A DNA stretch of 64,000 nucleotides from Echinarachnius parma (Eukaryota; Echinodermata; Echinoidea; Clypeasteroida; Echinarachniidae). How positions within the stretch are numbered: the stretch's first letter is position 1; every line of letters starts with the position of its first letter. The position numbers and the translations under genes are program-made. Shown in pieces: positions 31,796-40,700 of the stretch. The stretch lies in NCBI GenBank assembly GCA_037951105.1, contig JBAMJV010011007.1, positions 1 to 64,000 of the forward strand, read 5' to 3'. The notes beneath the pieces were generated by a model that was not told the DNA's origin, did not search any database, and worked only from the letters and a program-made list of their open reading frames with translations.

Positions 31796-34700
31796 GAATG
31801 ATGATGATGATGATGGTGATGGTCACTGGCGTAAATCTGTCCGGAAAACACAATGCATTGGAGGGGCGAGCATTGTTTGTGAACAATTGCTCGACCCCCC
31901 AATGCATTGTGCTTTCCGAACAGATTTACGCCAGTGGTGATGGTGATGGTGATGGTGATGATGATGATGATGAATTGCTAGCTGATGAAGGCATCATGGC
32001 GTTAATGATTTGTTTTGTTCATTTTTGTTTTTACTTTTCTTTTTTTTAAAGGGAATATACAATGAACATGTAAATTAAATGTGTACTATTGTATACCCAG
32101 GGAGCAAAGGGGGTTTTACAGACATGGAATGTTATAAAAGGTTGGGGCCCAGAATTGTCTTCTAGGACCTTGTAGAAGCACAACCTAGGTGGACAACCTC
32201 GCGAACTAGCTACTGGAAGGCCACATAACACATATGAAGGATTTTACCCTTAATTTACGTTAAAAGCGCCATTAATCCTTAGGGTTCATGAATGCCCTAC
32301 TCTGGTATTTTCACGATTACACCCAAACGCATGCTGCTTTCATCACATTCCTTCGGAAATGTCTTTCATAGATAGGTGTGCATCTTTTGATACCAAATTT
32401 GGCCTTTTTACAATCTATGGTTTTTAAGTCACGTGTCTTTATTATGTCACGTGACAGACATAGAATATGAAATTTCACATACGCTTATGGACAAAAATTC
32501 GTGGAAATTGTGCAGATTATAGAATGACAACATTATTTATCTGTAAAATCCTATACATGTTAGATGGCATTATGATGAAAAACAATACACTGGCAAAACA
32601 AATGATAAAATAATACCAAACAAAATAATTTGAAACAAAGAAATACATAAGAATTATAATTGTAATAATTATGATGATAATACGTTTGATGCTATGAACA
32701 AGCGAACGTTCCGTGTTTTGACGATCGCGATGCATCATTATTATAACCCCCAGTCATAAAATACATACTGCAATCAATCCAGCACACCATGGGCGTATAA
32801 TATATCTGTCATTGATACTTATTCATCGGGGGTATGATCTATTAATTCATCCCCCCTGATGAATAGGTATTATGTAAGTATCTACGCCCATGTTGCAGCA
32901 CACAGAGCGAACATTTCAAGTCACATGGGAGTGCAATGGAGTTATAAAGGCTAGCCTGATGAAGATTTAAAAAAAAAAGATAAAATGTGAAGAGGGACAA
33001 AACTACAAAGTGATCAATCAAACCTCAATCATCAGGCTATATTATCACCTAAAGAAACCAGTTATCGTCAGATGCCAATATTATAATCAAATTGGTGTGA
33101 AATACCCTATATTACAAGTGTGAATATGCTGATGTAAACTTAAGCATTTGTTTGAATGATATGCTCGATAAAATCGTCCAAGTCTAAGATGTCAAATGGC
33201 ATTAAATACAGTCATGTAGTTCTTGAACCATATATGTTGTGCAGTTGACAGCTAACACAGGAACTGCCCATGAGCTTTCTCAGTGAGAACAGTATTTGAG
33301 TGAACAATGTTAATGAGTCATGGAGACATGTGCAGTCACCTGATATAACCATAGCTGTTTAAACCATCAACCTGACCAGTAAGTGTTCGAGGATTCAAAT
33401 CTTTGAAAAACTGCCATATACAAGCTGTTTAATAGTGATCCCTCTTGAAGATCTTATCCCAATAAAGAACATGCTTCTCTATAGGATTTTACGTCACCAT
33501 CAATGACAGGAATGCAATGTCACGGATTCAAACAGTATTATGTTGTTCTTAATGTAAAGTGCTCATTCATGATAAACATGTGTGTACTTCTAGTCCAATG
33601 AACACAACATTTCGTCAATATCACGTACCGGCGAATGTTTGATTCTGCGCGCTAACGAGATTTCGAGAAAAACGCGTTTAAAGTTTCCCAACTTCTTCTA
33701 TCATAAAATAAACAGTTTTAAACAATCAAATTGCAATAAAAGTTCGAAGGTGACGAGAGAGGAATATTCTCTTCAATATGACCCTGAAAATAACCTACCT
33801 TAGGCTCTCGATTCTGTGTAATATCACTGCATAGATCGTTCGTCGGTACGTAGAGTCCTGGATTCAAACTGCTCAATGCGAGTGCTTCTACGTACCGACG
33901 AACAATCTATGCAGTGATATTACACAGAATCGAGAGCCTAAGGTAGGTTATTTTCAGGGTCATATTGAAGAGAATATTCCTCTCTCGTCACCTTCGAACT
34001 TTTATTGCAATTTGATTGTTTAAAACTGTTTATTTTATGATAGAAGAAGTTGGGAAACTTTAAACGCGTTTTTCTCGAAATCTCGTGAGCGCGCAGAATG
34101 AAACATTCGCCGGTACGTGATATCACCGACGATTTGTATGAGTCAAATACAAATTAGAATTGTGTGGACTTTTTGAAACAATGATGTACCAATACAACCT
34201 AAAAGGGTACGATGGCTCAGAAAATGGCCTACAACACTTACAAATATCGTAGATGTAGAGTAGGTCCCTATGTTTTTCTTTGGTAGGATTACATTTTGTT
34301 ATCATGATTATATTTCCATGCCCATTACTTTGTTCGATTGTATTATCGTGTACATGAATAAAAATAATCTTCCTACTAAACAAATTAAGAATAATTCGAC
34401 TGAGAGTTGAGGTAGCGCTACTGCCTTTGACGCTTCATTTATTTTCCCTTATCTTTCCCTACACCTACACATATAAGAGAAACAATTTGCACTCATTGCT
34501 GGCTTCTGTATTAATTCAGTATTAATATTGGCAAATACATAACACACATACAAAAGGTATTAGTGTATTATTTTCAGTAGTATCATTACACTTTTATGAG
34601 TAAGAAAATCACTTTATTCAACCGTTTATATTGTAATATAATCTAGGGATCGAGTAACTTTGTTGACATGTGCACAAATTGATACGTGATTAATACAAAA

Positions 34701-37700
34701 TGTGTATTTAGTGTGATATGATATGTCCACAAAGTGATGTGATATTCACTAACTCATTTTGCACTTACCATGTACACGGCATAAATTATCCCGTATACAA
34801 TTTCACACAGACACACTTCAATCGTAATTTGTATATCTTTTGAACGAAATGGAAATTTGAAAAACCGTCTGGTTTTATTGTTAAATGAATATGATAAGGT
34901 ATGAGATAACCACTAGAGTTCCAAGTAAGTTTTGAGGATTTGGACAATAAGTCCCTTTATCATGTTTATGGCCTATTTACATTATATTTGTATTTTATTT
35001 ATATTTGTACTCCATAATCTACATTTTCCCTATAATCATGTTTTACCTCTATAATGGTTTAGTAAAATCAGATACCAACAATACACTATTGAGAACTAAT
35101 ATTGTAATGTATGTTATTGTTTTTAATTTGTTATGTTTTATTGTTTTAAAATTATTTAGTTTATATAATTTCAAAAACTTTCAAAAATAACATTGAATGC
35201 CATTTTAAGAATTCCAAATACAAATTGTGTAACGTTTGAACAAGTCTAAATATTTCAATGTGTTTTTGTACATAAATGAACGTACAATTTTGTGTTGGTT
35301 GTATGACACGTGACTTAAAATAAGACGTGATACATTATCCGAAGATATTATGCAGTCAAATCTGGCATCAAGAGGTGCACACGACTCTACAGAACACGGA
35401 ATTTGATGATATCATTATGCTTGTTAGTGTAATTGTGAAAATAGCAGAGGCAAACCTTCATGAACCCTAAGGATTTAAGGCGCTATTAACGTATATTATG
35501 GGTTAAATCGTGTGTACGCGTTTTGAGGACTTCCAGTAGCTAGATCGCGAGGTTGTCCACCTAGGTTGTGATCCTAGAAGGTACTAGAAGACATTTCTAG
35601 TGCACAACCTTTTATAACATTCCATGTTTGATATCCTAAAAAAGGGGGTGTTTGCTCCCTAGGTAGTATATGTAGATATACTGCAAACTACATGTGTGAC
35701 ACTTCCAGTACAAACTACAATTCAGTCTTCCTCCCTAGAATGTTGCATTCTTGTGGCTTATTTTACTTAAAGACAAACATTTAAAATACTATTTCTAAGC
35801 AGTTACTTTGAATGATTATGTAATCTGGATCAAGTAGACTTTGATCTCCAGACTTATTCAATCCATGAGCTATGGCAGGTGTTTGCTTTAAAGATCTCTT
35901 TGCATTAGTGTCCCCGATCAATTACATCATGAATACACTAATTAATGTATGTACAGTGATATCATGCATGACATTGCAGTTTTGTTCATCATGCATGGGC
36001 AGCAGACTGTATGTTGTGTAAAATAAATTTGTAGCACTGTGTGAGAATAATTGCTTTATAACAATCATGCGCTTTTGAAACGCTAGATCATACATGTACA
36101 TTAATTGAGAGACAAATAATTTGTATTAATTATCAAAGTATACACATATTTTAGAATTAACTTGTTATTCATTGTTCAGGTACATTTGATGACATCAAAA
36201 TTGACTGAGTTGAGGAGAAGCAAAATGCTGGACTTATTGAGCTGCACAGGCCTAAGGCACTGAATCCCCTTACAGACCACCATACCTTTTGTAAATTCAT
36301 AGTCAGATTAACAAAATAAGATAAAACTAATTCATTTCCTAATATTGTTTTCTTCGTTCAGGTACTTTTGAGGACATAAAGGTTGACCGAGTTGGGGAGA
36401 AGAAAAATGTTGGTCTCATCGAGCTGTACAGGCCCAAGGCACTGAATGCCCTGAGGGACAGCCTGATGAAAGAACTGGCCCAGGCCCTCGATGAGTTTGA
36501 GGCAGACTCCAACATCGGTGCAATCGTAATCACTGGCAGTGGCAAGGCATTTGCAGGTAATTTCTACATTGTCTTTGGCAAAGAGTGTGTATATATACAT
36601 TGTAGATTTCCTCTCTTTTAATTAATATCCATAAAATAGCTTTCAATTGCAGTAAACTTTAATATCAGGCGAGCACAAATATATGAAGGTCATATTTTCG
36701 TAGCCTGATCAGGTAATTAGATTTTCAAACATGACAATTCCATGTAAGAATATCATGCAATCTTTTATGTGAAGCCTTGTCCAGATTTACAGTTATGGTC
36801 AATAAAGATGATGATGATGATGATGATAAATTTTGAAAACTGAAATATGTTCCAAGCTTCTATTGGTAATACAAATTCATTGAGGTATGTAAGAACTGCT
36901 AGAGTTCTTTAAGATTTGCAAATTTTGCAAATTTCGACAATGTTACTAGATCCTTAAAAAAAAAAATTTAATTGTGATATTTTCATTACTGTACCTGCAG
37001 CTGGAGCAGACAGCAAAGAGATGTCGGCCAAATCCTTCTGGGGGGTCGTCAGCGAGAACTTCTTGTCTGCTGGTTGGCCTAAATAGAACTGTTGATTTGA
37101 TACTGCAACAGCATTTCTTCATATTCTTGGCTGTATATGTTTTTGCAAATTAACACAACTTGACCATGACCAGTACTCTTTGATAAATATCTTTAACAAT
37201 GAATTTGTGATTTTCTCACCACTGTACTTCCAGCTGGAGCAGACATCAAAGAGATGTCTGCCAAATCCCTCTCGGAGGTCGTTAGTGGGAACTTCCTTTC
37301 CGCCTGGAACCGGTTGGCCCAAATAGAACTGGTTGATTTGATACTGCAACAGCATTTCTTCATATTCTTGGCTGAATATGTTATTGCAACTTTAAAAAGC
37401 TTGACCATGACCAGTACTCTTTGATAAATATCTTTAACAATGAATTTGTGATTTTCTCACTACTGTACTTCCAGCTGGAGCAGACATCAAGGAGATGTCG
37501 GCCAAGACCTTCTCGGAGGTCGTCGGCGGAAACTTCCTGTCTGCCTGGAACCGGTTGGCCCAGACCAAGAAACCCACCATTGCTGCTGTCAATGGATTTG
37601 CGGTAAAAAAAAATGCTTTGACCAATTTAGGTCCTGGACCCTGTTTCATAACATTTGTCCGATTGTTGTATACATCCAATTATTGTAATTACTATGGCAA

Positions 37701-40700
37701 CAGTTGTAATGCTCAATGTTGATTGGCTGATGGCACATTTACAATGATAGGACATTTAACAATTGGACAACTTTTATGAAACAGTCTACTGGTCCTGAAA
37801 AAAAAATGTCTGCGGTCGAAGAGAATGTCTGCTAAATGTATATTTACCAAAGTCAAATGTCTTTACTGAGGTAATTTAATACATTTTTACAGAATTATGA
37901 TTATTTTTTTTCTTCATTTATTTGGCAGACATGTGATTCCCTGTTTGGCTGGTACAAGTTAGCCTGTTAAATTCTGCATGAGACTAAACAGTGTTATAGA
38001 TATGACTAGACGATGAATGAATATTTCCAATCATGTACAAATTTTCTTTCAATTTTGCTTTGTAGATAATATTTGATTAATACTACATATTCATTGTTAG
38101 TACTGTTTTCATTAGATTTTATGAAGCTTTCTATTAATAAGCTCAAGTGATTAGAAAAATGTGAGAAATGTTCATTGTTTCTCCAATTGTAGCTCGGTGG
38201 TGGATGCGAAGTTGCCATGATGTGCGATATCATCTACGCTGGTGAGAAAGCATCATTTGGCCAACCAGAAATTCTTCTTGGTCTGATTCCCGGTAAGCAA
38301 GGAGGGCTCTAGGTATCATGGGTCAATTGACCCTTGACCCTTGGCCCTATCATTCATTACCACATGTACAATATCTAGGAACAGTGTTTGTTTGAATGGC
38401 CTTTTCATCAAATGGTATCCCCTTGTTTGTTCTATTGTTGTAGCTTGCAGGAGGAAATGAGGTTGTCATGATGTGCGATATCATATACGCTGCGGAAGAC
38501 GCATCCTTTATCCAACCAGAGCCTAACGTAGGTCTCATCCCGGGTAAGAGGCGCCTGTCAAGTCCCATTTTAATCATATTTTAACCCATTCAGGACGGTT
38601 GCAGACAATCTGATTTTAAAATTCTGCATTTTGGGGAATATCCCTGGTAAGAAGGGCCAGACAACTGCCGTTTTAATCATATTTGATCTTTTCAAGATTA
38701 TCTGTCTTTTACTTTTTACAGCTAATCTGATTTTGAATTCTGCATGTTCTTAGGCTGGTTCTAAGTCCATAATATCTGCCCCTGGATATCTGCCGCTATA
38801 AATAGTCCAAATCAATTTCATAACCAATCAGGCTCTCTCTGTTTACTTGCCCAACATCAATTTGTACTAGCCCCGGGATAGTACTACATGTAGTCTTGAG
38901 CCCCACATACGCCAAGCCTAAAATATATTTGCACTGAGTCCCGGGGGGTGTTTCACAAAGATCCTAAGTTGATCTTGGCACTAAGATGGTCTTAAATATT
39001 ATGGAAAGCCATTAGCGTCTTGAAACAGTTTTATAAAAAGTTATGTTATAATGCATGAAATGTTGATTCAAATCATATATATTTTCTAATTATCAAAGAG
39101 ATTCATAATCTTCACATAAAATTCATGAAATCTCTTTGATAATTAAAAAATATATATGATATGAATCAACATTTTATGCATTTCAACATAACTTTTACAA
39201 AAATGTTTCAAGACACTAATGGCTTTCCATAATATTTAAGACCATCTTAGTGCTAAGATCAACTTAGGATCTCTGTGAAACACCCCCCTGAATGGGTTAA
39301 AGCTCTCAATCAGTCAGGGAACTTTCCCACTTGTTTTTGTTTGCGGCTCACAGCTATTCACTTCCACCAGCTTGGTCCCATGCTATTGCTGCTGCCTACT
39401 TCACTCCAGCGCATGGTTTCATCTAACATTAGCACACCTATTCAATATTTTTGTTTATTTCCTGGCATTCTGCTTGCTTTTTAACCATCTATTAACCCAT
39501 TGCCTAGGGGTACCTTGTGGGTCCTGTATTGACTCTTGGTTAGGGTTGCAACATCTAGTAGGGAACAGCTCAAGTTGAACCATTAAATGATGACAACCTT
39601 GGCCCATATGCATAAAACCTCATATGATAGGGAAGCAAAAAGTAGTCTTCTAAGTTGGGATTGCCGGGTAAGACTTTCTTACCTACGCATTGATCCTAAC
39701 TGGCAACTAAAAAAATCACTTGTTCCACAAAAGAGTCTTTATAGCATTAAACTAAGCTAGCAGAGGATCTTGAAATATGGGCCCATGTTATCATAAACCA
39801 ATGAGCTTAAATGCTTTTTCCTGCATGTTCCAGCTTCCATTTTTTGCACATTCTTTGGCAGCTGTCATTCTCTACTATTGCTTCTCACAGATTTTTTTGC
39901 ATGACTGATTATTTCTAATGAGTTAATTTGTGAATTTCAGTCAGTTTGTCGTACCCATCATAAATCTCAGTACCAAAACAATGAAAAGGCCATTCAGTTT
40001 CTACAGTTTTTGTCCCTGAAAATGAGATCTATGAATAACAGTATTTTGTATTTAATTGGTCACAGTTTTAGCTTTTTTATCTTCAATGTAATCTTTGTTT
40101 TTTTCTTGATCTGCTGTTCATCACTTATTAATTGAATCAATAAAAAGAATGAATGAAAGAATTGCTAGATATTGCTAGTTCATAATCCGTATAGTGTGCA
40201 TTGCTATATGTCGTACCAACCCCTGAAATGTTTCCAGGATGCCAGGAACATTTGTTAATAGGGAATGATAAACAATAGCACAGGCCTCCTAGCCCAGTGC
40301 CGCTAACAAAACTAGCTTTGGGCTTCAAATTTCATTGATGCTCAATTTTACCGGCCCAATTGGGCAACCAGATATAACAGAATGTGTAAAGTTTTTTCTT
40401 TGGGGGGTGGGGGGGGGGGGGGGGCACTTAAATTCTAGCATTGTAATGGGAAGTGCATACAATTTGAATATGTTAATGAACTAGTCTATTGTACATTATA
40501 AAGACCACCCAATGGAGACACACAAAAAAGTGGTCTTTAGAAGCAGGTGGATTGTATAGACAGTTTTGTGTACGTGCAGTCTACTTTTGCTTCCTAAAGA
40601 TAAATTAGTGGATCTTTGTATGTTTAACTAGAAAAATTAGTGGTCTTTATAGACAGGTGTTCTTTCCATACATGTGGTTGTCATATACCAGTGTTCTTTA

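Larger units (their letters stand above)
32085..35676. mobile_element. Long (about 380-base) inverted repeats flanking about 2.8 kb in ECHS1 intron 1
   Basis: The left arm (about 32085-32475) contains GGGAGCAAA, ATGGAATGTTATAAAAGGTT, CTAGGTGGACAACCTCGCGA and AAGTCACGTGTC. The right arm (about 35305-35676) contains their reverse complements: TTTGCTCCC, AACCTTTTATAACATTCCAT, TCGCGAGGTTGTCCACCTAG, GACACGTGACTT. The arms are diverged but collinear. The interior holds other elements and no transposase, so this could be a dead long-TIR transposon or a segmental inverted duplication. Confidence 0.7.
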
